Assembly (NCBI GenBank): GCA_030247855.1
Contig: JAPDRN010000089.1
Coordinates: 83,016 to 147,015 of the forward strand
Reading direction: 5' to 3'
DNA: 64,000 bases
DNA from: Knufia peltigerae
Lineage: Eukaryota > Ascomycota > Eurotiomycetes > Chaetothyriales > Trichomeriaceae
Shown here: positions 32,940-40,854 of the stretch, piece by piece
How positions within the stretch are numbered: position 1 is the first letter of the stretch
How the letters are laid out: each line of letters begins with the position of its first letter
Made by a program: the position numbers and the translations under genes
The notes under the pieces: generated by a model
Seen by the model: only the letters and a program-made list of their open reading frames with translations
What the model was told of the DNA's origin: nothing
Databases searched by the model: none

Positions 32940-33029
32940 GCATCCCAGCCCGCCGATGGCGGGTTGGGATGCCCACGCATTCCTCCTATTCCCCGCGCCG
33001 TTGGCGCGCCCCCTTTTACAAAAGGGGGC
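32940..33029. repeat. Two further strong hairpins between HNH and acyl-CoA dehydrogenase genes
   Basis: A 15-bp-arm palindrome (32940-32954 with 32958-32972, one mismatch, loop GAT) is followed by GCCCCCTTTT-AC-AAAAGGGGGC (33008-33029), then TTTT on the plus strand. With the 61-bp palindrome and composite element A they make a 400-bp stretch of nearly continuous inverted repeats and no gene. Confidence 0.75.
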
Positions 33030-33058
33030 TTTTCTCCAGAGGGATTTCAGTGGTTTCC

Positions 33059-33273
33059 ATCCACGCATGGCGTGGATCTACTGGCCACCGGAGAACTGTC
33101 GAAGGCGGGGTGGGTCCGGTTGCGGGGGCGTGAGCGCCATGGATGGCGCGACCGAGGCTACAGGGACGTACTTGCGCCGTCCCCCGCAATTGGACCCACC
33201 CCGCCATCCCGCAGGAAACCAGCTGTTGCTGTTGCTCCAGCTGTTGCCGTTGCCGGCCAGCGGCCGGCACTAC
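33059..33273. repeat. Composite palindromic element, copy A
   Basis: A REP unit read on the minus strand as GTAG-ATCCACG... (33059-33081), a long palindrome with 25-bp arms (33104-33128 with 33181-33205; 23 Watson-Crick plus 2 G-T pairs) enclosing 52 nt, a GCTGTTGCTGTTGC tract, and a second minus-strand REP unit GTAG-TGCCGGCC... (33250-33273). Copies B and C lie at 57329-57585 (inverted) and 57630-57846. Confidence 0.85.
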
Positions 33274-33297
33274 CGCGGGTGCCGGGCGCGGCCCGGC

Positions 33298-35088
33298 TCA
33301 GGCGCCGAAGCGTTCGTCGTCCATTGCCATCAGCGGTGCTGCACCCGCCTGGATGGCGGCGGCGTGGCTGAGGGTGCGCGGCAGCACGCGGGCGAAGTAG
33401 AAGCGCGCAGTCTCGCGCTTGCCCTGGGCGAATGCTGTGCCGTGTGCGCTGGCATCGGCGGCGGCAACGCTGCGCGCCCACCAGTAGGCCAGCACCACAT
33501 ACCCCGAATAGAACAGGTAGTCGTAGCTGGCTGCGCCCAGTTCGTCCGGGTTGGCGGCCGAACGCTGCAGCACGTCCATCGTCAGCTTGCCCCACTCGGC
33601 GGCCTTGGCGCGCAGCGGGCCGATGAACTCGGCCAGGCTTTCGTTGCCCTCGTTGGCCTTGGCGAACGCTTCGATCTCGGCCAGCATCAGCTTCAGGCCG
33701 GCGCCCTGGCTGGACGCGGTCTTGCGGCCGATCAGGTCCAGCGCCTGGATGCCGGTGGTGCCTTCATACAGCGTGGTGATGCGGGCATCGCGGGCCAGCT
33801 GTTCCATGCCGTGCTCGCGGATGTAGCCATGGCCACCGAAGCACTGCAGCGCGTTGTAGGTGTTCTCGATGCCCCATTCGGTCTGGCAGGCCTTCGAGAT
33901 CGGGGTCAGGAAGCTCACCAGGGTGTCGGCGCGCTCGCGTTCGCCGGCATCTTCTGCATGGTGGGCGACGTCGATCAGGGTGGCGGCATGCAGGGCCAGC
34001 AGACGGCTGCCTTCCACCAGCGACTTGATCGTCAGCAGCATGCGGCGCACGTCCGGATGCACCAGGATCGGGTCGGCCGGCTTGTCCGGGAACTTGGCGC
34101 CGCTGAGCGAACGCGACTGCAGGCGCTCACGGCTGTACTTCAGCGCATTCTGGTATGCGCGTTCGGACAGGCCGATGCCCTGCAGGCCCACGCCCAGCCG
34201 AGCGGTGTTCATCATGGTGAACATCGCCTGCAGGCCCTTGTGTGGCTGGCCGACCAGGTAGCCCTGTGCGCCATCGAAATTCATCACGCAGGTGACCGAG
34301 CCCTTGATGCCCATCTTGTGCTCGATCGAGCCGCAGCGCAGCGCGTTGCGCTCACCGACGTTGCCGTCGCGGTCGACCTTGAACTTCGGGGTGACGAACA
34401 GCGAGATGCCCTTGGCACCCGGCGGGGCGTCGGGCAGCTTGGCCAGCACCAGGTGCACGATGTTGCCGGTCAGGTCGTGCTCGCCGGCGGTGATGAAGAT
34501 CTTGGTACCGGTGATCGAATAGCTGCCATCGGCGTTCGGCTCGGCCTTGGTCTTGAGCAGGCCCAGGTCGGTGCCGCAATGCGGCTCGGTCAGGCACATG
34601 GTGCCGGTCCAGCGGCCTTCGATCAGCGGCTTCAGGAACGCCTCGTGCTGCCAGGCTTCGCCGTGCTGCTTCAGCGCTTCGATGGCGCCGTGCGACAGCA
34701 GCGGGAAGTTGCCCCAGGCGAGGTTGGCGGCGTTGATCATTTCATTGAGCGGCACGCCCAGGGTATGCGGCAGGCCCTGGCCGCCCAGTTCCGGTGACGC
34801 GGTCAGGCCGGTCCAGCCGCCGTCGACGAATTGATCGTAGGCCTGCTTGAAGCCGGGTGGCGTGGTCACTTCGCCGCTGGCCTGGTCGAGCACGCAGCCG
34901 ATCTCGTCGCCCACGCTGTTGAGCGGGGCCAGCACGCTGGCGCTGAAGCGGCCGGCTTCTTCCAGCACGGCATCGACTACATCGACGGTGGCGTCGGTGA
35001 AGCCCAGGCGGGCGAACAGCGGCTCGACCTTCAGCACATCGTGCAGGCCGAAACGAAGGTCGGAAAGCGGGGCGGTGTAGCTGCTCAT
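33298..35088 (-). CDS. Acyl-CoA dehydrogenase, large DmdC-like form
   Basis: An FAD enzyme that oxidises an acyl-CoA to the 2-enoyl-CoA. The 596 aa are much longer than the ~380-aa classical enzymes and have the extra C-terminal helical domain of the DmdC-like group, which includes 3-methylmercaptopropionyl-CoA dehydrogenase. FAD and substrate motifs CLTEPHCGTDLGLLKTKA, GTKIFITAGEHDL and CFGGHGYIREHGMEQLARDARITTLYEGTTGIQ are intact. The real substrate (fatty acyl-CoA or other) is not readable. It is monocistronic; its 3' end abuts composite element A. Confidence 0.93.
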   Translation of the reverse strand: MSSYTAPLSDLRFGLHDVLKVEPLFARLGFTDATVDVVDAVLEEAGRFSASVLAPLNSVGDEIGCVLDQASGEVTTPPGFKQAYDQFVDGGWTGLTASPELGGQGLPHTLGVPLNEMINAANLAWGNFPLLSHGAIEALKQHGEAWQHEAFLKPLIEGRWTGTMCLTEPHCGTDLGLLKTKAEPNADGSYSITGTKIFITAGEHDLTGNIVHLVLAKLPDAPPGAKGISLFVTPKFKVDRDGNVGERNALRCGSIEHKMGIKGSVTCVMNFDGAQGYLVGQPHKGLQAMFTMMNTARLGVGLQGIGLSERAYQNALKYSRERLQSRSLSGAKFPDKPADPILVHPDVRRMLLTIKSLVEGSRLLALHAATLIDVAHHAEDAGERERADTLVSFLTPISKACQTEWGIENTYNALQCFGGHGYIREHGMEQLARDARITTLYEGTTGIQALDLIGRKTASSQGAGLKLMLAEIEAFAKANEGNESLAEFIGPLRAKAAEWGKLTMDVLQRSAANPDELGAASYDYLFYSGYVVLAYWWARSVAAADASAHGTAFAQGKRETARFYFARVLPRTLSHAAAIQAGAAPLMAMDDERFGA

Positions 35089-35153
35089 CGGTGCGTCTCG
35101 ATTTGATCAGTAACAGGGGGAGCGGCGCGATGCGTCGCGGCGGAAAGCGGAGA

Positions 35154-35630
35154 TCAGCGCAGCACGCCGGGCAGGCCGGGGGCCTGGTTCAGCGTGCTGC
35201 GGCTGTTGATATCGAAGGTGCGCTGCTTCTTTTCCTGCGGCGTGGCCGACACCGTGCCCTTCAGGCTGTAGGCGAGGGTACGGTTGCTGGCCAGTGCATC
35301 GGCGATCACCAGGCGTGCGGCCGGGCTGGGCTTGAAGTTCACGTTGATGACATCGGCGGAGACGCCGCCAATGGAGATGCCAGGCTTGGCTGACAGGGGG
35401 CCGGCCTCGGTGTCGCCGATGGTCAGGGCCAGTGCGACGTCGTCGAAACTCATCGGCATCGAACTGTAGTTCTGCAGGCGCAGGGCGACAGTCCAGTCGC
35501 CATTGGCCTGCACGGTCAGCTGCTGCAGGCTCGCGGCCGGTTCCGAGACACGCTTGACGATGCCATCGCCGCAAGCGACCAGGGCCAGGGTGCACAGGAC
35601 GATCAAGGCGGTACGGAAGCGGTGGAGCAT
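35154..35630 (-). CDS. LEA14-like lipoprotein
   Basis: A 158-aa lipoprotein from the ATG at 35630, with lipobox LVAC (MLHRFRTALIVLCTLALVAC). The mature part (LQQLTVQANGDWTVALRLQNYSSMPMSFDDVALALTI ... ADVINVNFKPSP) has the pattern of the LEA type-2/water-stress domain, a small immunoglobulin-like beta sandwich. Proteins of this kind are linked to envelope or desiccation stress; no specific role is assignable. Confidence 0.75.
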   Translation of the reverse strand: MLHRFRTALIVLCTLALVACGDGIVKRVSEPAASLQQLTVQANGDWTVALRLQNYSSMPMSFDDVALALTIGDTEAGPLSAKPGISIGGVSADVINVNFKPSPAARLVIADALASNRTLAYSLKGTVSATPQEKKQRTFDINSRSTLNQAPGLPGVLR

Positions 35631-35793
35631 GGGCGCAGGTCCTTTCAAGGCGGTGCGTGGGATAAGCATACTACGGCGTATGGTGGAAAGGGTCGCCCGC
35701 GGCGACCGGCCACAGAGGGTAGCGCGTGAAGATGCACGCGAGGCGTGCGCGATGCTGGATTGCGGACGTTGCGTGCGCCGGTTGGGCGGTGCC

Positions 35794-36345
35794 TCAGTCG
35801 GCGGGGGTGTCGTGCAGGGGCGCCATCATGCGCAGCGGTGCGAGGTCGTAGCCCATCGCTTCGGCCTTGGCCTTGAGCCGGTTGAACAGGGCGCGGTCCA
35901 TCTCCGGCAGCCGCGCGAGGATCCACAGGTACTTGTGCCCGGGCTCACCGACCATCGCCCACTGGTAGTCCGGATCCAGCGCGATCACCCAGTAGTCGGC
36001 CCAGACCAGCGGCACCCAGCTCAGCCAGTCGGGAACGAAGCGCACCTGCAGCTGGCCGGGCTGTCCCGCAACGGGCCGCGCCACGCCCTCGGCGACAATC
36101 CGCTCGCCATCGGCCTTGCGGCAGGCATTGGTGACGCTGATGCGGCCATCGCGGCGCAGCCCGTAGTTGGCGGTGATCTCGCCCACGCACTGCTTCTGGA
36201 ACGACACCGGCAGATGGGCGATCTCGTGCCACTGACCGGCGTAGCGATCGATGTCCAGTTCGCTGACGGCGCGCACGGGCTCGGCAGCGAGTGCCGGTGC
36301 GGCGAAAAGCAGCAGGCAGGCGAGCAGGGCAGGGCGCAGGTGCAT
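35794..36345 (-). CDS. blc: Lipocalin Blc-like
   Basis: A 183-aa bacterial lipocalin with a cleavable signal peptide (MHLRPALLACLLLFAAPALAAEP). The lipocalin signature is RYAGQWHEIAHLP, followed by GKxxV-type strands, LSWVPLVWADYWVIALDPDYQWAMVGEPGHKYLWILAR and a C-terminal helix. The family binds lysophospholipids and stores hydrophobic ligands in the envelope. Unlike E. coli Blc it ends its signal in ALAAEP rather than a clear lipobox, so it may be soluble periplasmic. Confidence 0.88.
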   Translation of the reverse strand: MHLRPALLACLLLFAAPALAAEPVRAVSELDIDRYAGQWHEIAHLPVSFQKQCVGEITANYGLRRDGRISVTNACRKADGERIVAEGVARPVAGQPGQLQVRFVPDWLSWVPLVWADYWVIALDPDYQWAMVGEPGHKYLWILARLPEMDRALFNRLKAKAEAMGYDLAPLRMMAPLHDTPAD

Positions 36346-36483
36346 GGGGCGGCTCCGGGCAGGACTCTGGAGCGTAGGTTGCGCAGCACGCTGAGGTGTG
36401 AATGTTTCGTCAACCCACGTCCCGCATCCGCGCAGGATTGATGCGGCGCGATCCATGTCGTGCGTGGACGGAAAGTCACGGAC

Positions 36484-36513
36484 AAAAAAAAGACCTGCAT
36501 TTCTGCAGGTCTT
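36484..36513 (-). terminator. Terminator of the distal tRNA-Phe
   Basis: The stem AGACCTGCA-TTTC-TGCAGGTCT (36491-36512) is followed on the minus strand by seven T. It lies seven bases past the tRNA 3' end. Confidence 0.9.
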
Positions 36514-36519
36514 CGAACA

Positions 36520-36595
36520 TGGTGGCCGAGGACGGAATCGAACCGCCGACACGGGGATTTTCAATCCCCTGCTCTACCAACTGAGCTACTCGGCC
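36520..36595 (-). tRNA. tRNA-Phe (GAA), distal copy
   Basis: A 76-nt cloverleaf: acceptor GGCCGAG/CTCGGCC, anticodon stem GGGGA/TCCCC with loop TTGAAAA (anticodon GAA), T-loop TTCGATT and encoded CCA. It is identical in sequence to the copy at 36638 and lies 118 bp from it. Confidence 0.97.
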
Positions 36596-36601
36596 CTGTA
36601 G

Positions 36602-36631
36602 AAAAAAAAGACCTGCATTTCTGCAGGTCTT
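36602..36631 (-). terminator. Terminator of the proximal tRNA-Phe
   Basis: The same AGACCTGCA-TTTC-TGCAGGTCT stem, with eight T on the minus strand. It stands between the two tRNA genes, so the distal copy depends on readthrough. Confidence 0.9.
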
Positions 36632-36637
36632 CGAAAG

Positions 36638-36713
36638 TGGTGGCCGAGGACGGAATCGAACCGCCGACACGGGGATTTTCAATCCCCTGCTCTACCAACT
36701 GAGCTACTCGGCC
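36638..36713 (-). tRNA. tRNA-Phe (GAA), proximal copy
   Basis: 76 nt, same sequence as the copy at 36520, anticodon GAA, CCA encoded. It lies next to the promoter at 36753-36781. Confidence 0.97.
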
Positions 36714-37050
36714 ACTTGTTTCGTTGCAGCGATGTCGCTGCCGAGGACGCGCATATTACGGACGTAGGACAGGTTCGGCAAGCGTTTTGGAAAAAAACCT
36801 TCACATTGGTGTCTGCGGCCAGCGGAAGTACCTGCAAGTGGTTGATCCTGCGTTGAGCCGGCCTGACCGGGAATGCCGGACGCGGAAAACAGCGGCCCGT
36901 TGCTGGCGCCAAAGCTGACGGGGCAAGCGATGCAGCGGTGGAGAGGGGAAGGCGCCGATGGAACGCTGTTTTCATGGCGCCCACGAGGGCGGGGCGCGGC
37001 GTACTGTCGCGGTTCTCCTCCCGACGCTGCCCGCAGCAGAGCCATTGGAC
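36714..37050. other. tRNA-Phe promoter region and non-coding DNA
   Basis: A 337-bp gap between the tRNA genes and the CurA-like gene. It holds the minus-strand tRNA promoter and its leader hairpin (GCAGCGA-CA-TCGCTGC). The rest shows no gene or repeat I can support. Confidence 0.6.
36753..36781 (-). promoter_or_regulatory. tRNA-Phe promoter
   Basis: Read on the minus strand: TTGCCG (36776-36781), a 17-bp spacer, and TAATAT (36753-36758), followed by GCGCGTCC, a GC-rich discriminator typical of stringently controlled stable-RNA promoters. Confidence 0.65.
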
Positions 37051-38070
37051 ATGTCCGATTCAACTACCCGCATCGTGCTTGCCTCGCGCCCGCAAGGTGC
37101 GCCGGTCGCCGCCAATTTCCGCCTCGAACAGGTGCCGCTGCCGGCATTGGCTCCGGGCCAGGTGCTGCTGCGCAACCGCTACCTGTCGCTGGATCCGTAC
37201 ATGCGCGGACGCATGGATGATGGCCCGTCGTACGCACCGCCGGTGGCAGTGGATGCGGTGATGGAGGGCCAGACCGTGGCCGAAGTGCTGCAGTCGCAGG
37301 CGCCTGGCCTGGCGGTGGGCGAGCTGGTGCTGGCCCCCGGCGGCTGGCAGACGCATGCCGTGGTGGCGGGTGATGCGATCAGCCGGCGCCTGGATCCGGC
37401 CGGGCTGCCGCTGAGCACGGCGCTGGGCGTGTACGGCATGCCGGGGTTCACCGCGTACTCCAGCCTGATCGAAATCGGCAAGCTGCAACCCGGCGAGACT
37501 CTGGTGGTCGCGGCTGCCAGTGGCCCGGTCGGTGCCACCGTGGCGCAGCTGGCCAAGCTGCAGGGCGCGCGCGTGGTTGCCATCGCCGGCGGTGAGGCCA
37601 AGCGTGCCTATCTGGAAACACTGGGCGTGGACGTGGCGCTGGACCATCGCGCCTCTGGTTTTGCCGAACAGCTGCGCGCTGCCGTGCCGGATGGCATCGA
37701 CGTGTATTTCGAGAACGTGGGTGGGCATGTGCTCGACGCCGTGCTACCGCTGCTCAATGATTTCGCGCGCATTCCGGTGTGCGGCACCATCGCCACCTAC
37801 AACGCCCGTGGCGTCGCGCACCCTGGCCCGGATCGGCTGCCGGCGCTGTTCAGCCAGATCCTGCGCCAGCGGCTGACCGTGCGTGGTTTCATCGTCCATG
37901 ACTTCAAGCATCTGTGGCCGGATTTCGAGCGCGACATGCCGCAGTGGCTGCGCGATGGGCGCATCCAGTACCGCGAAGACGTCGTGCAGGGGCTTGAGAA
38001 TGCACCCGAAGCCTTCTTTGGCCTGCTGCAGGGGCGCAACTTCGGCAAGCTGGTGGTGAAGCTGGATTGA
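37051..38070 (+). CDS. NADP-dependent MDR-family reductase (CurA-like)
   Basis: A 339-aa zinc-independent medium-chain reductase that reduces activated C=C bonds, as in curcumin reductase, leukotriene B4 dehydrogenase and 2-alkenal reductases. The segment YLSLDPYMRGRMDD, nucleotide-binding VVAAASGPVGATVAQLAKLQGARVVAIAGG, FENVGG and GFIVHDFK are family signatures. The ATG at 37051 was chosen because the upstream extension has no homology-like features. It probably serves in aldehyde/enone detoxification. Confidence 0.88.
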   Translation: MSDSTTRIVLASRPQGAPVAANFRLEQVPLPALAPGQVLLRNRYLSLDPYMRGRMDDGPSYAPPVAVDAVMEGQTVAEVLQSQAPGLAVGELVLAPGGWQTHAVVAGDAISRRLDPAGLPLSTALGVYGMPGFTAYSSLIEIGKLQPGETLVVAAASGPVGATVAQLAKLQGARVVAIAGGEAKRAYLETLGVDVALDHRASGFAEQLRAAVPDGIDVYFENVGGHVLDAVLPLLNDFARIPVCGTIATYNARGVAHPGPDRLPALFSQILRQRLTVRGFIVHDFKHLWPDFERDMPQWLRDGRIQYREDVVQGLENAPEAFFGLLQGRNFGKLVVKLD

Positions 38071-38203
38071 GCCAGCGCGCGCACCTGGCCGGCTGGCGCA
38101 TAGATGCTGCCGGCCACTGAGGCACCTCGATGGAGTGTCATCGGCGCGCCATCTGCGCCGTCGACACTGCCGTACCCGGCAGTGAGCCATGGAGAGAAGG
38201 CGG

Positions 38204-39496
38204 ATGGAAATGGCACCGCCCCTCCTTGCCGGCGGACAGCCCGGCGTGGATCGTGCCTACGCGGCCGCGCACTTCGGCAAGAGCCTGTTCTGGCAGGCCG
38301 GCGAACTGCTGCTCGCCTTCTTCCTTACCGAGGCTGCGGGGCTGCCGCCCATCGCGATGGGCGCGGTGATCGCCATCAGCCTGCTGGCCAGCGCCGGCAG
38401 TGATCTGCTGGTGGGCCAGCTGTGGCGACATACCCTGGCTTCAGTCAGCGGTGCCGCGCGATTGCAGTGGCAGGGGGCATGGGTGGCCGCATTGGCCCTG
38501 GTCGGTCTGTTCTCCACGGCGCATTTACCGCTCGACGCGAGGTTGCCGTTCGCGTTGGCGATGGCGCTCCTGTTCCGTGTCAGTTACAGCGTCTACGACA
38601 CGCCGCAGAACGTGCTGCTTGGCCTTGCCACCGTCGATGCTGCAGCGCGCAGCCGTATTGCGGCCATGCGGGTGGCGGTGAGCAGCCTGGCAGGATTGTG
38701 CCTGGCATTGGCTATCGTTCCGCTGCTGAAGGCGCAGGGGCACGATGAGCGGGCGATGCGTTTCATGCTGCTGACCCTGCTGCTGGCGGTGGTGGCGGTC
38801 GCAAGTGCGACGCACCTGCGGCATGTGCTGATTGATGCGCGGATGCCGTTGATGACCGCAGCGACGCAGGACCGGTCAGGGCATCTGCCGCCATTGCCGA
38901 TCCCGCTGTTGCTGGCGATGTTCTTCGTGCTGCTGGCCGGCGCACCCCTGTTCGCCAAGCTGGAGCCGTATTTCGTGGCACATGTGCTGCGCTCGCCTGC
39001 TTGGGGCGGGGCGCTGCTGGTGGCCGGTGCGCTCGGTACGCTGTCCGCGCAGCCACTGGTACATATCGTGCTTGCACGGCAGCCACGGTCGCCGGTGATC
39101 TTCGCGGGCAGTCTGTTGCTGATGCTGGCCGCGCTTGCGTGGTGGTGGCTGGCGCCGGCCGCGTGGGCCGCAGTAGCCTGCGCCGCCATGATGGGATTGG
39201 TGGGGGGCGTGCTTGGCATGACGCTCTGGGCAGCATTCGCTGATGCTGCCGCGTGTATGCCACCGGCACGGGTTGGACTGGCCTTTGGCCTGCTTACCGC
39301 CACCAGCAAGTCAGCGCTGGCCTGCGGTGCATGGCTGCTGGGGCAATGGCTGGCGGGTTTGGATTATCGTGGCGAAGACAGCGTGCACTTGCCGAAACTG
39401 ATGGCGATGGGGCCGGCAGCGGCGGCAGCGGCCTGCCTGCTACTGGCAACCGTGGGTTGGCAGGTGCTGCGCAGAACGCAAGGAATGAAGGCATGA
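38204..39496 (+). CDS. MFS transporter, GPH-like
   Basis: A 430-aa, twelve-helix inner-membrane transporter. HFGKSLFWQAGELLLAFFLTEAAGLPP and FRVSYSVYDTPQNVLLGLATVDAAARSRIAAMR resemble the glycoside-pentoside-hexuronide:cation symporter group, in which the Y.D.P...L match is typical. The start at 38204 has AGAGAAGG upstream; ATGs at 38189 and 38210 are alternatives. Its stop overlaps the regulator's start (ATGA). The next two genes encode a TonB receptor and a PI-PLC-like enzyme, suggesting a shared substrate. Confidence 0.8.
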   Translation: MEMAPPLLAGGQPGVDRAYAAAHFGKSLFWQAGELLLAFFLTEAAGLPPIAMGAVIAISLLASAGSDLLVGQLWRHTLASVSGAARLQWQGAWVAALALVGLFSTAHLPLDARLPFALAMALLFRVSYSVYDTPQNVLLGLATVDAAARSRIAAMRVAVSSLAGLCLALAIVPLLKAQGHDERAMRFMLLTLLLAVVAVASATHLRHVLIDARMPLMTAATQDRSGHLPPLPIPLLLAMFFVLLAGAPLFAKLEPYFVAHVLRSPAWGGALLVAGALGTLSAQPLVHIVLARQPRSPVIFAGSLLLMLAALAWWWLAPAAWAAVACAAMMGLVGGVLGMTLWAAFADAAACMPPARVGLAFGLLTATSKSALACGAWLLGQWLAGLDYRGEDSVHLPKLMAMGPAAAAAACLLLATVGWQVLRRTQGMKA

Positions 39497-40728
39497 GTGA
39501 ACGAAGTGGAGTTGCAGCCACCATCGACGCAGAGACGCTGCCGATAGCCGCGCGACTGCTGCAGGTCGCCCGGCGCGAGCTGGCAACCGGCGGTGCCCGC
39601 GCGCTGGGATTGCGCCGTCTTGCGGCAGCCGCCGGGGTCACCCTGGCCACCCTCAGCTACCACCTGGGCAGCAAGCCACAGCTGATGCAGACGCTGGTGG
39701 ATGCCGAGCGCGAGCGGGATCGCCGCTGGCACGCCGGTTGGCTGGAGCGCATGGCCGCGGTGCCGCGCTGGGACGCATCCGCACTGGCTGCGATGTTGGA
39801 ACAGTATCTGGATGCTGCACGGACCGACGATGTTGACGACGACGTGCGGCTGACGGCGCTGGTGTGGGCGGAGCTGGCGCTGCATGCCGGCGTCGATAGG
39901 GCTACGGCCGGATTGTTGCGGCCGTGGCTGCAGGAACGTCGTGTTTTCTGGCAGCAGCTGTTGTCCGGCCGGATCGAGGATGCAGACCGTTGGGCCGAAG
40001 TGCTGTTCGCCTATGCCAGCGATGAAGGCGTGCACACGTTGGCCGTCGGTACGCTGCAGGACTATCGCTTGCTGCGTCGGCTGGCGATCGAGCGCCTGGT
40101 GCATGGTCTGCATCCGCAGCATCGGCATGGATTGACGCAGACCACGGCGGTGTTCGAAGCGCTTGTGCAACGGCTGGATCCGGTGCTGGGCCTGGCGACG
40201 CCGGAGGGAGTCACGCCGCTGCTTGAGCCGGGCCGGCGCCGCGATATCGCCGTGGCTGCCTGCGAAGTGATCCTGGAGGAGGGCGCGCAGGCGCTGACCC
40301 ATCGTGCGGTTGGTGAGCGCCTGGGCATTCCGGCGTCCAGCGTCGCCTATCACTGCAGAAGCGGCGCCGACCTGTTGTTTGCCGGGCAGGAAATGGTCTA
40401 CCTGGTGGCGCAGGGGCGTATGCCGGCGCCACGCGATGATTCGCCGGCACAGCGGCAGCGGGTGACCATGCGCGGCACGCTGTCGATCAGCCTGGCCGCT
40501 GCACGTGATCCCGCGTTGCGTCCGCAGGCGGTGGACCTGCGCAGATTGCGCGGTGAGAACCTGGCCCGGCTGTTGCGCGATGGAGGGCATGCCCTGGCCG
40601 ATCGCCTGGATGCGCAGGCGGCGGCGATCGTCGGGCTCGGGGCAACCGCGCTGACGGATGCCGAGGGTGCGGATCAGGCGGCGCCAGCCGCACTTCTGGA
40701 TTGGCTGCTGCGGAACCTTGTTGGCTGA
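39493..40728 (+). CDS. Regulator with two fused TetR modules
   Basis: A 411-aa protein, twice the usual TetR length, with two TetR-type helix-turn-helix units. The first (about 15-68) is GLRRLAAAAGVTLATLSYHLGSK and the second (about 245-300) is THRAVGERLGIPASSVAYHCRSG. Each is followed by its own helical region. It may act as a pseudo-dimer within one chain. It is translationally coupled to the MFS gene and lies 126 bp before the TonB-receptor gene, whose upstream region has TetR-like inverted repeats. Confidence 0.85.
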   Translation: MSERSGVAATIDAETLPIAARLLQVARRELATGGARALGLRRLAAAAGVTLATLSYHLGSKPQLMQTLVDAERERDRRWHAGWLERMAAVPRWDASALAAMLEQYLDAARTDDVDDDVRLTALVWAELALHAGVDRATAGLLRPWLQERRVFWQQLLSGRIEDADRWAEVLFAYASDEGVHTLAVGTLQDYRLLRRLAIERLVHGLHPQHRHGLTQTTAVFEALVQRLDPVLGLATPEGVTPLLEPGRRRDIAVAACEVILEEGAQALTHRAVGERLGIPASSVAYHCRSGADLLFAGQEMVYLVAQGRMPAPRDDSPAQRQRVTMRGTLSISLAAARDPALRPQAVDLRRLRGENLARLLRDGGHALADRLDAQAAAIVGLGATALTDAEGADQAAPAALLDWLLRNLVG

Positions 40729-40854
40729 ACAAGTGTTCTGCGCGGCCTTTGTTCCTGCATTACAAGTGGATGTATTTTCCGTACAGGCGTAATGCGGCTG
40801 TCATTGCGCCCGCCTAGGATCGCGCCCTGAACCTACCACCCAGGGGATCCACCC
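40729..40854 (+). promoter_or_regulatory. Control region before the TonB receptor gene
   Basis: Contains GAACAAGTGTTC (40727-40738 region, 5-bp arms), a second ACAAGTG further on, and TGTA-N7-TACA within CATTAC...GTAATG. These are candidate half-sites for the tandem-TetR regulator encoded just upstream. No clear -35/-10 pair was found. Confidence 0.35.

Noticed and set aside
32872..34797. Plus-strand frame starting MLTICVSP inside the 61-bp palindrome, and its minus-strand twin
   Set aside because: The identical starts on both strands are produced by the palindrome itself. The rest is the antisense of the acyl-CoA dehydrogenase gene.
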